Source: Rhopalosiphum padi
Taxonomy: Eukaryota > Arthropoda > Insecta > Hemiptera > Aphididae
Assembly: GCF_020882245.1 (NCBI RefSeq)
Contig: NC_083597.1
Span: forward strand, 91,862,152-91,926,151
DNA: 64,000 bases
Reading direction: 5' to 3'
Numbering within the stretch: the first letter of the stretch is position 1; each line of letters begins with the position of its first letter. Under the pieces are notes generated by a model that was not told the DNA's origin, did not search any database, and saw nothing but the letters and a program-made list of their open reading frames with translations. The position numbers and the translations under genes are program-made. Positions 1 through 13,615 of the stretch are shown piece by piece.

Positions 1-3000
1 ATCCCGTCGTAAAATATCCGAAGGGAAGGCCGCGAGCACGGCGACACTGCACCGATCAGGGACGACAATAATTACAATAAAAGCTCTGCGGCCTTATATT
101 TATTGTGAATTGTCCCGCAATAAAATTTTATTTACTATACCACACGACCGCGGTTAGAGCGGCACGGCAAATCGGGTACAGGGAAAAAAAATGTATATAT
201 ATATATAATATACACAATGTTTATAAATAAATACTTCCCCGGCTATTAGTAGGCATGTTTCAATTTGCCCGGTCCAATTGTCGTTGCGGAATACGTTTGA
301 AGGGGTTTGGTTAATGATTTTTGCGGCTTTAATAACGGCTTGCAAATACAGTAGCGACCGTCGCGCGTATTACTCGTGCACGCCGTTTTAAATGAAAAAT
401 AGTGCAATATTTATATCGATCTTCGGGGTGAACAAGACAAATTGGGATGCGGTAGAGGGGGTACGAAGATGACCGACGCGTGGCAGCTCGGTTTTATCGG
501 TGGAATGACATTTTATGCGTAACTAAATAACAATTAAAACGTTAATAGGACGTTAATTTTAGGTGTATATTATTATTGTAATGTGCGCCATGATTGTGAT
601 ATATTACACGCGATACGACGTGATAGCTACGAAGCGTTATCGCAAACGTAAATGTACGAACGTAATTTGAGGATAAAAATCAAACGTTTCTTTTAAGAAA
701 CGGTTTACAGTATACACTAGAAAAACATTATTTGATGGCGGTACGATTTCCACACAATATATTATTTACCTATTTCAATTTTTGTGTACAAGATGCATTT
801 TTAAATTTTGTTTTGATGTTTTTTTTTTTGAAACGACTTTTTAAACTTCTTCTTTTTATTTGAAACAAAAATATAAATATTTCAATTTTACTGTTAGACG
901 TTTATTTGACATTTGACGGAACGCTTCATCTATGGGTTACATTTACATATGTAGATGTAGAATACTACCAACTGTTTATTGTATAATTTATAATTACACA
1001 TTTAAATAATAATTTTAAGAAAACGCAATGATCAATAACACTGCTATAGAGAATGTTTTATAATGGCACTTAAATTTATTTCTTAACACCAACAAATTTT
1101 ATTCACTCTTACTAAGCATTTATTAGAAATGGCCAATAGGCTAAAGAAAATTTACAGAAAATATTATATTTCTTAAACAAAAATATTTAGAAATTAATAA
1201 CAATTACAATGTTACTATTAAAATGTGTAAAATGTAGTGCACTAATACATTATGTATTAATTTATTATTTATATATGTTACTTTAGATTTTGAGTGGAGT
1301 ATTCAAATTTTAATAAAATTATTGTACCAAAGACCAATAGATATATTTAATTGTTCGTAAAAAATTACGTAAGAATAAACAAGTATTCATTTTTATGAAT
1401 TTATCGTATAACAAAATTATTTGTTTAGCAAATACAAGAAATCAATTAGATTAAATACACAGTATAAAAATTAATTTAGATACATAATAATAAATTGCTC
1501 TAATATTATGATAATACATGTTACAATCAGGTTATGTTCTGGATGATATTCAAAAAAAGATTTTAATTATCAATTAATTAAAAAGAGCGTTTATTTCTAT
1601 ATTAAATCATAAATTTAAATTAAATGATCTATACAACTCAAATGAAACTGGAATCGTATGCCAAATAATTAAATGCTATTTGTATTTATTTCAAATTATA
1701 CGGTTTTTATATACAATTAATTTTAATAACGGCCTACTGTTGAAATATAAACGCTTTGCTTGGTGTGCCAAGAGGCGTAATAATTAAGAAAAAAAAAAAT
1801 GAGATACCGATCAGTGCATTGTGTTCTTTAGATTGTAAAATTAATTTCGCGACGGTAATAGTATGACGAGTGACCAATAAAGAGACTTGTGAAATCATGG
1901 CGATATGAAATTTAAAAATTATAATTTATTGTTTGAATCTAAACACAAAAACACGTAATTCAAAACAGGTTTAAGTGATCAAGTAATAGTAAAATAATAC
2001 GAATTTGACTATTATACTTATCGAATACATCAAAATCAAATATAAAATAATATAATTTTTGGCACCAATTGAAGTTCCCTTAATGGACAGCATCTCCACA
2101 TATGTTATTTCCCACCAACATTACGTAATCTATGTGCTATAATATAATATGTTTATTATACAAACGTTCTGTGTACAGATTGCATATTTTCTAAAAAAAA
2201 AAAAAAAAAAATTAGAACTACGATCAAAATTCAAAACTAACACGGATTTTTTGATTACAGAAAAAAATCTTTATGATACACGTGAACGCGGTATATACGA
2301 CTATCCTGTATTATACTTGTTATATATTACGTATAAATCTAATTCAGCGGAAGGAAAAAAATCATCTTCCTTGCCGCGGGACACGAACCACCGTCGGAAA
2401 TAATTAATTATATTATCTCGAGCCACGTGAAAAACCGAACAGATCCAAGAACGTGCGAGACGTGTTATACACGTATACACATAAAGGTACACTTTCAGTG
2501 CGGTATAATAATATAAGGTTATTCTGGAGCTAATGGGGCACGTATAACTGTCAGGACGGTTGCCGTTGATAAATTGTCGTCGCGGAAATTGCTCGCGAAA
2601 AAAGACCCCCACCGTGTTTTGGGGACGGCCACGTTCGGGGGATGAGTGGAAGATAATGATATAATATACATACTATATATTATAATAATATTATATATTA
2701 TAAATATAAATATAATGTATAATAGAAATCGATCATATTATCATGTTTTATCATTCTATCATTGAGAATGTTTTCATCAAGAGACAAGTGCACGAGTTTT
2801 ATATTATCAACAAGGAAGCGACAAAAAAAGAAAGTGAGAGAGTTAAAAAGGGTGAGGGAGAGAGAGATGCAAAAGAAATGCTGCAACTGCAGCTGCAGTA
2901 GCGTTAAAAGAGCAATAAACAGTTTTAGGATGAGATCCAAACTCTTAGTTTAATATAATAACATCTCGGAGTCCGCAAATAGGATATGCGTGAACGGTTG

Positions 3001-6000
3001 GTCGAGGCTGCCCGAGTCGGTGGTATTTGGTGCGTGTGGAGAGGGTAGGTCTTTAAGGGATTTCGATATCATCGCTGCGACTGAATATATCGGGTCGTTT
3101 AATGATAGGCCGGCGGGAGGATTTTACTTATCAGTATTCGAATCTCCTTTTTTCTGCCGGCGCCGTTTCGCGGACGTTTTCGACTCCATCCAGACCAATA
3201 AAAATAGCCTTCCGTTCCCTCCAAGAAAAAAAAATAAAGAAAATCCGCATATACGACATATCATTATGTACTCACTTTATGACGTTTGGTTCCTATGTTT
3301 TTACGACGAAAAAGACGTCTCGTTATTGTATTGGATTGACCAATCAATTCGAAGCTAATATATCCAGAACCAAATCCGTAGTTTTACCCTACTTCTGTAG
3401 TATACCTAACCTAACTTAACCGTGGCTATGAAATCGATTTTATTCGATTTGATTAAATACGTCGACAAAGCATTAACATCCTACGTCATATTATTATTAT
3501 TATCATAAGATTTAATAATTATTTTTATGTTATTCAATATTAGTCATTTGAATGAATGAAAATTAAAGTAATCAATGCTAAAAAACCGCAATTAAATAGA
3601 TAAAAAAAATACAATGAATATTATTTTACATAGATTACTTAATTTATTGTTTAAAAATAAAAAAATTCTTATAAAAGTGTAATTCATTGAAATTTCGAAA
3701 ACCAATTGATTTCAATTTAAATTGCAGTACCTATAGCATATATCACTCACGAGTCACGATTATTTAGCTTTAAAGTTATTTTATATTTATTATATTTTAT
3801 ACATATTTAATAAAAATTACATTTTTTACTTTGACCAATGAGACCAGACAAGAAGATTATTAATTAAAAAAAGACATAGAGACAAAACCTTTCTACTCAT
3901 TATAAAACACAAATATTAATTAGACTTGTTAATAATGCGGTGAAAGTAAAATTATAAGTAATATAATCGTAAGATCAAAATTAAAAAAAAAGTATAAAAA
4001 GTGTTTTAATATATTTTTTTTTGTCTTCCTACTTGTATTAAATCTATACGTTAATACCGTATTCAAGCTGATAAATCTGAAAGGGATGATAGAACAGTAT
4101 ACTAACCTTCTCATTACTGTTTTTGAAATTTCTCTTCTGGTAAAACTAATTTGCAACAAGTCTCGTTTCCTTTTATTTTTCTCTCTATTCACTCTTTGCA
4201 CGCCGTAGATTTTCATTTACTCGGCCGCAGCTTATTTTCCGACATAACAGTTCATTCGGTCTTTGACGGAAGATGGAATGAGTTGGGACATGGTCTGTAG
4301 TGACGGTTATGGGGCGAGTGATGAAACATTCTTATTCGCAAAAATAATAGTAATAATTTGAGAGGGTAATGAAAAATGTACAAACATAATATACCAAAGC
4401 TTGAAATTAAGTTCTCGCGACTTACGAAGTCATTCGTATAGATGTATTTTAAACAAATTACTATCAATCGTTGTTAAGAAGGTAAAAATATGAATTCGAT
4501 GCCAAAGGCTTTTCATCGTTAATGGAGAAGTTAAAAAGAACACAAGTTTACTGATTTTTATCGTATTGCAAAGAATACTATCCAGTATCCATTGGTCTAA
4601 TTCGATAAGAGAAAAAAAAATTGTACTACAATATTTTTTTGCTATGGTTTTCTTTTTTGTGTCATTGGTCGTCGGCGAAACAATATCACTGTCTACCAGA
4701 AAACTTGTTACGAGTGTCTCATTAAAAGAAATTGTTCCGCGTTACTAATGAACCCTTTACAGACACTCTATGCGTAAAAAAACATATACAAAAAGGTTTA
4801 TAATGGTTGGGTGGATTTTCCTTCGACCGGGACAATTTAGCTTATGCGCGGTCGGGAGTCGTCATTAAATTGGTCAAATTTGATTTTTACACGTTAGACG
4901 GCGCACCGTGTGTTTGGAAAAAATTTAATTTGCAGGCAAAAACATGCAGTAAAAATGGATGTAATGAAACCATAGTTATTGTGTATTTTGTTTGGGTCCC
5001 GTACAGCTCAATTCGTTTTCAAAACTTTTGTTCGCGTATCTCTTTCATGAAATACGTATAATATTATGATGTACTTTTTGCACGTATGACGGTTATAGAA
5101 ATACATTAATCTGTTTAATTAATTGTTTTCAGTCGTTAGAGCGGATACAGTTTTTACACACATGAATATTTAATATTACTATACAATAAATTAATACATT
5201 TTTTTTAAATTTATACTTGAGGATTAACGTAATTCAATAAGTACTTGTTGTATTTATTTAAACGTAAACAACTCTGTACAACGCGGATTGAGATATAGGG
5301 TACCTGATAATATTATTTTCATCATGAAATAAGTGTATAAAATATAAAATTTGGTCACATAATAGTTTAAGACATTTTTTTTTTATTATTAAAAAGTTTC
5401 CTTCAACAGTAATTACCTGAAAATTATTTACTTATACCTTATGATTTATTCTTGAAATATTGTATGAATTATTAGTGTTACTGAAATATGTATTTTTAAA
5501 AAGTAAAAAGATAAAAATTTGTGTTCACTTGGGGGTAACAAAAGTTTACAATTTTTGGTTTTAAATGCAATTAATGAAGGTATGAGAACATGTTGAAACG
5601 TAGTTCGTCATATTTTGGAAAGTGTAAAGCGGTAAACTTCTTTAGACCGCTTCAAGTATTCACGCACGTAAAACGTATGTACGCGACGAACAAGTTTCTT
5701 TCGCTTGAGGCACCCTCCTCTCACGCTTAACTCTCATTTGTACCATTCGACAAAACTTCGTTAAGGAAAATCAGCAAATCGTCGACCGTGTTTTTGGCAA
5801 CGAGACGACTGAGAGATTCGGCATAGTTACTTAAAATGAATTCTTGTACGAAAAGTACGTATACCTCGATGATGAACCTCCTTCTAATAAAACATTCCAA
5901 ACGTAAAATGATTCGGATTCAACATTAAATTACGTTATACGATCCGTGGTTTTAATACGTTTTCAGATGAAACTTTTGTACTACGTATTAAATTAAAATA

Positions 6001-9000
6001 TTTCGATATCGTTTTTATTAAAATATTTTTTTTAGTCACCAATCAGCAGAGAAATTAATATAAAAAATAAAATGACTGTGCATAACTGCGATAGTTCCCA
6101 ATCCACAATTTGTCTAGTACATTATGATATTATTACGTGCACTCCATATTTATGATTATTATAATAAAATTATTTATTTATATTGGTTCAAAAATAGTAA
6201 ATTATTAAGAGATAATTATAGCAGTTGGTTTTTTATATGTATTCTGGTGTTGCTAGGTATTCGTTACATTAATAGTAAAAATTATAATTAAAATTTGAAT
6301 ACTACGAGGTTATATCTAAGATTTTCTGAAGAAAAATAGGTATTGTTATAACACAATGGAAACATGATAAAATGTTTGTATAAAAAGCTCTGACTAATGG
6401 CACAATGTTTAATAATAATGACAATAATTTCTACTTTATTCAAATGCCAATATTAAAATAATGAATGTTAAAAATTCACCCTCTGGATTAAATTCCACTT
6501 ATGTACAATGTGCACCATGTGTATTAGGGGGTGGGGGAGAGCATTACGAATGGTTCGGGCAAATTTTTGATATCAATTTGTAAGCCCCGATTAGTAACAT
6601 AAAATATATTTTTTTAAATTCCTATGATAAACCCATGATAAAATTTTAAATACTCATTATTTTTATGGATGATCAGCGATGGTAAGTAATTAAATGTTTC
6701 CATTAGCTATAATTATTTGTTATCGTAACTATTTTACTCCAGACCCAAATATAGAATATTGTGCGCGGGTTTGTATGTTTAGTCGGGCATAATACTACGT
6801 AGATAGACACCGTGAGGAGAGAAGTCGGTAAAAAAGTTTTCCGCAAACCGTTTCCTATCGGACGAATTACCGAGAGGAGCTCGACTCTAATGTCATTGCT
6901 ACTCTGTGGTTCGGTATATGTGTGTGTATGTGCGTATACACGCCTATATGCGCCTATATAGAAACAGCAATGATAGTCACGGTATATGTAGTGAGGTAGT
7001 TACATTATATTATTATACGGCAGCGAGGCAGATAGAAGCCTTATAGGTTTAAATGTTTAAAGACGTATTGGCCGTTTTATGGATTTTCGGTACATAACAT
7101 TCCTGAACTGACCACCATTATATAGTTGGTAATTCTAAAAGGGTTGACCACATAAAATATCGCTGTGTGTATCCATCAAAGTATCAGCGTAGTATTGGGA
7201 TCATTACGTACCTACATTGTAGCTGCTGGCCATAAGTTATTATTTTAATTACGATTTATAGTGCTACGATGCGGCAACCTCGGGGGATTTAAACTTGTTT
7301 AGAAAAATACGAGTACGATACAGTAACATTGTTTTTTTTCACCTATAGTGTACTGTACGAATTTAATTCAATAAAAGTTCAAAATAAATGGCCTCAGGTG
7401 AGTGAAAAGTCGGGTTTTCTCTTTATCATATTTTTAGGTTGTTTTTTTTTTACTATGTACATATATGTATGTATACATTTTTTTATAATATGTATAATGT
7501 AATATTAATAACGATAAATGAGACCAGTGCAGCTTTTGAAATTTATGACCTTTGACCCTTTCGCCGTACATGCGCGTAAATACTGAAATTTTCATCTCTC
7601 CCACTTCTTGCCTCTACCATATTCTCCAAACGAGGTTAAACAGGACTTGTGATTTATGCCTAGCAATTACATGCGGTCAAAGGCTCACCGGGCGCGAGCC
7701 TGGGAATGCAATTAGGTTGCACCGTTGATGTACGACCAAAGTGAGAATTTTGAAGATTTTAATTTGCCACAATTGCTTCGCCGTGTAAATGAGAGCACCG
7801 TTAATTTCGGGATGTTCTTTCAACTTGAAATTAGTTCGAAACGCCGAGAACATCTCCTCCTACTCCTCCTCGCCACAAAAGCTCCCTATTACTTGTTATT
7901 CACCGTCTCCTTGTCAGGCATTTTTTTTAACTGAAAAGTTATTAGCATTAATAACTCTTTAAATATCCCCTCAGGTAAATAAATAATTTCCTTAAAACAA
8001 TTCCCAACGAAAAGTAACGAGGATATTAAAACTAAAACGGATATTAAGACTACTATAGGTACCTATACTTTTTTTTAATTATAAAAATATATTTCTAAAA
8101 TTTGACTCGTAACAAATAAAATTAAAAAAAGGAAGTTTAATTGAAATAATTTTACAAGAAAATGGCATTCGTTTTTTGTATAACGTGTATTCATCGGTTG
8201 CAACTTACAATTAAATGTATACAAGCACTATTAGTTTTATATTATAAGTGTATGGAACACATAATATGTATATAAATTATGTCAGTCTTTATTCAGTAAC
8301 ATAGTTTTTTTATTCCGATATTCTTCCAGAAAATAATATTAGGTTCATGATGTACCATTTATAATAATAGTTGTTTATTTTACATTTTACTAGGAATCAT
8401 AATATAAATAAAATGTTCGTATACTATTAAAATTTATAGTAATATAACATTTCTTAATAAAAACACACACATACAGACACATCGTTCTTACACGAATATG
8501 TATATTTACATATTATAAGGTAAATAGTGTGGAATGTGATCCATTTGGCTTGAAGCGCCAATTTGCCAATTTAAAAAAAACACATAATATTAATATCAAA
8601 TATTTATAAAAATATTTGCAACTCAATAAAATATGTTCAACGATGTTTGAAGGTGAGTAGTCAATACTATATTAAATGTTTAAGTATCATAAGTACATGT
8701 AACAAACTTCGGGTAATTACGTAGATGGCATATTCTATAGCTACCAATATATTTATGACATTCTGTTTAATTATAAGATTATTTTGTATATTAAAACATT
8801 TAAAACTAATATTTTCGGGCTTATATTCTGAACATATTATAATGTAACACTAAATAATTTAATCAACTTGGATGCATAAAGCGGTAACAAAATATTACTA
8901 AATTAATATAAATTAGTACTAAATATTCAGTACTTGTAGTATATATACATAGGTTATAAAGGTTTTTGAGATCTTGAAAGTATTAAGGTATTTGATATTG

Positions 9001-9726
9001 TGGATTATTCTGATGCTACGAGTATAACCTAAAATAATTTTATCCGTTGAAGTAATTTTGAAAAGATTTGAAAATTAAATGTACTTATGAATATTATTAG
9101 ATTATTTTCAATATATTAATCTTTGAAGTGTACAATATAAGTACCTAACCAAGTTTATCATTAATTTAACAATTTGAAATAGTTTTAGTAGTTTGAGTGA
9201 AAAACATTCAGAATAATTATATTATAATCGTTTTTACGTACTAAATTAAAGTATTTTTCACCTACAAGTAAGACGTTCTAATGTTCAAGTTTTTAATTTT
9301 TGTTAAATACTGTATCGTCTGTATCTATTCAGATGTTAGCATAAGATAAGTGATATTGTAAAATATAATAAGACATATTTGTTAAAAGTTGTTGATTTAA
9401 AGCACTTCAATCAGTTGAAATACGAATTCGATTAAATCTAGAAGAGCCTAAATAAGCTTTTTAAATACGTTTTAGGTATGTAAATACACGTAACATGTTA
9501 TATCATATTTAGTGAAGTTTATGAGATAAGTACATTTTATTTTAAATAAGCACCTACATTATTACAACAATTCGCAATGGGCGTGTAGCGAGGGTGCTTA
9601 CATTCTTTGTTTACACTCCAAAATACTTATTTGAAATTATTTTAATCTAGTGTAATAAGTTATTAATGTAAAAATAGTTAGGTTATTACTTATAACGTTC
9701 AAGAATAATTAATACTTTGTACGTAC
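1..9726 (-). other. Downstream Sema2a intron, part; no exon recognised
   Basis: On the minus strand this follows the donor of the 9727-9778 exon. The next expected semaphorin segment (an RDAINLEP-like region, then the next conserved cysteines) was looked for and not found. The next exon is therefore probably outside the window, giving an intron of at least 9.7 kb. The sequence is AT-rich and includes a 19-bp poly(A) run at 2193-2211, a purine-rich stretch around 2820-2880, a perfect 14-bp palindrome at 2886-2899, somewhat GC-richer patches at 2.3-2.64, 3.0-3.2 and 7.54-7.93 kb, and a combined acceptor/donor motif near 5417. Open frames here (for example 2990-3358) look like chance. Confidence 0.6.
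2886..2899. promoter_or_regulatory. Perfect palindrome ACTGCAGCTGCAGT with central E-box
   Basis: A 14-bp perfect palindrome is centred on CAGCTG, a canonical bHLH E-box. It is preceded by CTGCA and a purine-rich stretch. A neural or mesodermal bHLH site is conceivable in a guidance-gene intron, but the role is only inferred. Confidence 0.3.
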
Positions 9727-9778
9727 CTTGCAGCTAGAGTGGCTGATGTTGCTCAAGTTCAGCCGGTACACGTGATCC
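9727..9778 (-). CDS. Sema2a: Semaphorin-2A internal exon (sema domain, RLNL strand)
   Basis: This is a 52-bp internal exon read on the minus strand. It is flanked by a good acceptor (pyrimidine-rich GATTTGGTTTTCAG, with AG at 9780-9779) and a near-consensus donor (CAAG|GTACGT, with GT at 9726-9725). It opens with one base that completes a codon and then reads DHVYRLNLSNISHSSCK, ending in phase 0. Joined to the exon at 35310-35397, the split codon AT|G becomes Met and the reading is YVGAM-DHVYRLNLSNIS. Class-2 semaphorins from insects carry a closely similar run (YVGAMDRVFR-NL-NIS--C) near the start of the sema beta-propeller. Secreted class-2 semaphorins are plexin-B ligands that guide axons. 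The final Cys fits a conserved sema-domain cysteine. The NIS triplet is a potential N-glycosylation site. The family match is from memory, not a search. Sema2a versus Sema2b is not settled by so short a stretch. Confidence 0.9.
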
Positions 9779-11860
9779 CTGAAAACCAAATCAACCAACG
9801 TTATATTATTAATTAATTAACGAAGTACGAATGCTTGAATGTTCAAGAAGGGCGGGAGCACTAAGGTGATTAGTACTGTAATAGACAAGGGCCTGTCACT
9901 ATTTAGACGATCGAAAAGTTTTCGACCCTGCAGTGAACTGTCAGGAGGCAGAACGCGCATGGGTCGACTCGTACCACCGACTTCCGTATATATGTGCGCG
10001 GACTTTGGAGTATTGACCGGGTATGGGCGAGGGGATGACAGAGAAATGATTAAACTTTAGAATTAATTTAGGATCAGAATTTATGTATATATATATATAT
10101 GAAATTGAACATGTGCCGCCGAGCTAATTACGGGGTGTATTCGGAATGCTTATTTGGTATAGCGCACTATGCACACGTCACGGGCAAGATGACGATAATA
10201 ATAATAATATGATCATGCCAAAAAGAGACGGACGTTTGCAGGCATATCAAACAGTTAAGTTTTGTCGATATACGTATACGTGGAAAATCATATTCGCGCG
10301 CCAGTATAATCGTATAACGTACATTATTATGATTGTCTACGGTGTCAACGCAACGATGACGATAGCGATAATAATAATATACTTGCAATATGTTTATTCC
10401 GCGCGAAACTTCGTCATGTCGAGTCAAAATTTGCATTAGCTTGGCATGTATTTGAATATAATATATGTAGAATGTAGATATTGGGGAGGATTTTATTTTT
10501 ATTTTCTTCCTAGACCGTTACTTTCAGCAAATATTCAAAAATATTCAATAAAAAGTTTATCATATTTTTGATTTTTTGTTGTGTACACGATTATCATGTT
10601 CCCGAATACATTAAAATAAAAAGCTGAAATGGTATTACGCACACCCTTCAGACGAGATATTCGCGTTGGCCCAAGTACGGTGAATAATATTGTCGTATCT
10701 AAGACTAACATTGTCGACAAACGTGTTTGTCCTTTGAAATCTTCGACAACGATGTATGTACAACTTAAAAGATTTCTCGCTCGTATAATTTATTTTCATT
10801 TTACTACACCTATAATGGCTATTCCGATGTGAACATGTACTCGTTAGTTTTTCTGTATATAGTGCCCGTGGCAAACTATCGAGATGATTTTAACAATTAG
10901 ACACGGCATTACTGAACAACAAGCAAAATTATTATTGTTATCAACCGATTGTTGTATGAACTACAATAATATTAACTGTATAACTTTAGAATATTTTTGG
11001 GACAATTATTAGTCAACATAAATAATAGTATATCCAAGTTAAAAGTTATCAATCTACGAATTAATGAAAGTTAAAGATTTGTCCCTTCTGCATATTGTAA
11101 ATAATATATTTGTTTTCAATAAAAGAATAACAATAGTGGCCTTAAGCTTTTTCTCCCATAATTATACAGTACTTATCATGTATTTAAAAAATGATAATAC
11201 TATTAAATTATGAATTGACGAAATGATAAAAATAAAATTACCTAGATAACGATTTTTTACTACAATTTCCATACAGCCATAATAATTTATTAATATATAA
11301 TATTATCTAGATAAAATCACTACGAACAAAGATTAGAAAAATAATGTTTTCTTTATCAGTTGATCATGTCTATTTTTTTAATTAACGTAGAGCTCCGCTA
11401 GCTTCATTAATTCTTCAAATAATCTAAGTAGATCAAAAGCCTTTAAAATTAAAATTGTATACAACATAAAAATTGCCGATAATAATGAATGAAGGTCGGT
11501 TTAAAATCATTTATTAAATTTTTAACGACAATATAGCATTAGATGGTATTGAGGCAAACGAAGCGAAACTAGTGTTCAACACCATATTGCTGTATAATCT
11601 GTAGCAGCCTTTACTTTCGAGTGCGTCATAATTGGAGTAAAATAATATGACAATATAATAATATATTAATTTTAAACCGTAATAATTGAGCAGTATTTGT
11701 ACATCTCGTCACGACTGCACAGTACATACAATACAACTCAGGTTATTCTGATTTAATTTGCGCGTTCGGTTGTGACGCAATTTTTACCGCGTTTCAATTA
11801 AAAAACAAATACTCATGTAATATTCTCGATCAAGAGTTATTTTATTTCACGAACGATTTC

Positions 11861-12180
11861 TTTTATGCCCCGCGGGGGTTATCGCAGCCATCTCGCCCCC
11901 GGTATGCACATTGCCGCAGCAGAGATCAATATCCAGGCAGATTACCATTACTTTCATACCACGGTGCCGGCGTTGACTTTTTATTTAATTATAAATTTTT
12001 TCGTCTACCCAACCGTGCGTTAATTTCATCTCGAGCGCCCAGTGGGTGCCACGCCAGCTTCGGCGCGGGACGGGAGCGGTACAAATTGACGGGGAATTTT
12101 TCGTCCCAATAATTCGGAGGTGGGCGGGCAGCAAGAGCGGTGTGGGTTAAAGGACGGCTTTTTAAAAACAGCCTTTAGAA
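11861..12180. other. GC-richer intronic island, possible conserved element
   Basis: This block includes the 10-bp palindrome CCCCGCGGGG (11868-11877), ACGCCAGCTTCGGCGCGGGA and an imperfect hairpin (AAAGGACGGC..AACAGCCTTT, about 12150-12177). It has no coherent reading frame and no splice sites. An enhancer, a structured transcript or a relic of a GC-rich insertion would all fit. Confidence 0.3.
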
Positions 12181-12523
12181 TGTCATAACGAAACGGCGTA
12201 TAAATCAGCTGCAGACCCCTACAACAAGCCCACCCCGGTCTTGCAGCGTATATATATATATAATATTAAATAGTGAGCGCCTCGCCGCTATTCTTCTGTG
12301 GCGGCGAGAGATCGAACCGGAACGCGCCAATCGTCGAGGTACGACAACGGCGATGGGGTGGCAGACGGAGGAGCGAGAAAGAGAATTCAAGTATATATAT
12401 ATAAATATACACCGAGTGTACGTGTGTGAGAGAGTATTATAGCTGCAGCGGAAGACAAGAAGAGAAGTGGGGGAGGGCGACTGTTTAATTTCACGGTTCG
12501 ACTGGCAAACTCTATGCTATTTA

Positions 12524-12543
12524 CTATATATATATATATATAT
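12524..12543. repeat. (TA)n microsatellite
   Basis: This is a run of pure alternating TA. It continues as degenerate TA-rich sequence with TATGTATATGTATAAATAT to about 12569. Confidence 0.9.
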
Positions 12544-12687
12544 GTATATGTATAAATATAATATATATGAGTGTGCGTTTGTTTCTGTGTGAGTGAGGCT
12601 CGTTATTTAGTTCGCAAAACAAACATACGAGATGGCAATGATGAGCCGCCGCGGAACTTGCAGTGGGGATATCGCGGTTAAGGTCGG

Positions 12688-12706
12688 TTTTTTTTTTTTT
12701 TTTTTT
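12688..12706. repeat. 19-bp poly(T) tract
   Basis: This uninterrupted run of 19 T on the plus strand (poly(A) on the minus strand) lies inside the GC-richer island at 12.2-12.85 kb. No retroposon body is recognised next to it. Confidence 0.9.
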
Positions 12707-13598
12707 GGTTTTTACTATGCGCGCGCTAGGAACTCTAGACGGCGTGGTGAATGCGTGTATAAAGAACCGTCTATCGAAACTAAATATTGTATAGATTCTC
12801 TCTAATTCTCATTAATTAACACGGCGTCGAGACATCGCACGGTAGTCGTTCGTTCTTAGTGATAGTTAATGCCCTTGGAAATACATCCGTTTATCTCAAA
12901 AACTCTTTTTAACGCGTTCCGGTTTAATGATGAAGTTTAAAACACCCCGAAATCAAACTTTCATAATTTGTTATTGATATCATTATTCAATAAAATAAAG
13001 CTTAAAAAAAAACTGTTTATCATTTTGTTTTTTTCTAATTAATTGGGTGTATTAAAATATTTTGTGAACAATAGCATAGTATGTTTTAAACAAAGACGTT
13101 TAATATATTTTTATATGTGAAGTAAATCAACACAAGTCGACAAATTTTTAAAAAATGCAATTTGTATTTTTTTCAATTAAAAATAAAGCTAATTATTTTA
13201 TTAAAATATATACTAGTAGGTAATAAATTAATTTAATACATTATCCAAGCTTATCATATTATTATTAGTAAATTAGACATTAAATACTATGTATGTAGAG
13301 ATAGTTTTAAAAATCATAAACCGATAACTTCACAACACAAATATGAGTAATACTATGATATTCAATAGATTAAATCTATTTCTATTTTTATACGCATGTA
13401 TATTTTGTATTAATATTTTCAATATTATTCACGAATTAATTGTAATGTTCATAAATGATCGGTATTTTTTAAAACCATAAAATTAATGGTTTATTTTGCA
13501 CAAACAACTTTATAAAAATCATTTATGATAGGCATAATAATATTGTCAGTGATTCTAAGGAAAACAAGTTATGTTTACCTTTAATAGGTATCTACGTA

Positions 13599-13615
13599 TT
13601 ATATATATATATATA
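13599..13615. repeat. (TA)n microsatellite
   Basis: Short run of alternating TA in otherwise AT-rich intron sequence. Confidence 0.85.

Larger units (their letters stand above)
12181..12850. other. GC-richer island with purine tracts and simple repeats
   Basis: It contains CTCGCCGC-type sequence, GAGCGAGAAAGAGA and GAGAGAGTATT purine runs, (TA)n at 12524 and poly(T) at 12688. The open frame at 12205-12390 has no motif and looks like chance. GA-rich runs could bind GAGA-type factors. Confidence 0.25.

Noticed and set aside
2990..3358. 122-codon plus-strand open frame
   Set aside because: GTG start, overlapped by another 105-codon frame on the same strand, poly-lysine low-complexity tract, no motif; judged chance.
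3405..3420. CCTAACCTAACTTAACC resembling the insect telomere repeat (TTAGG)n
   Set aside because: Only two imperfect units; chance in this composition.
6988..7010. GTGAGGTAGTTACATT resembling the let-7 seed
   Set aside because: It matches only the first several bases of let-7 and no hairpin arm was found.
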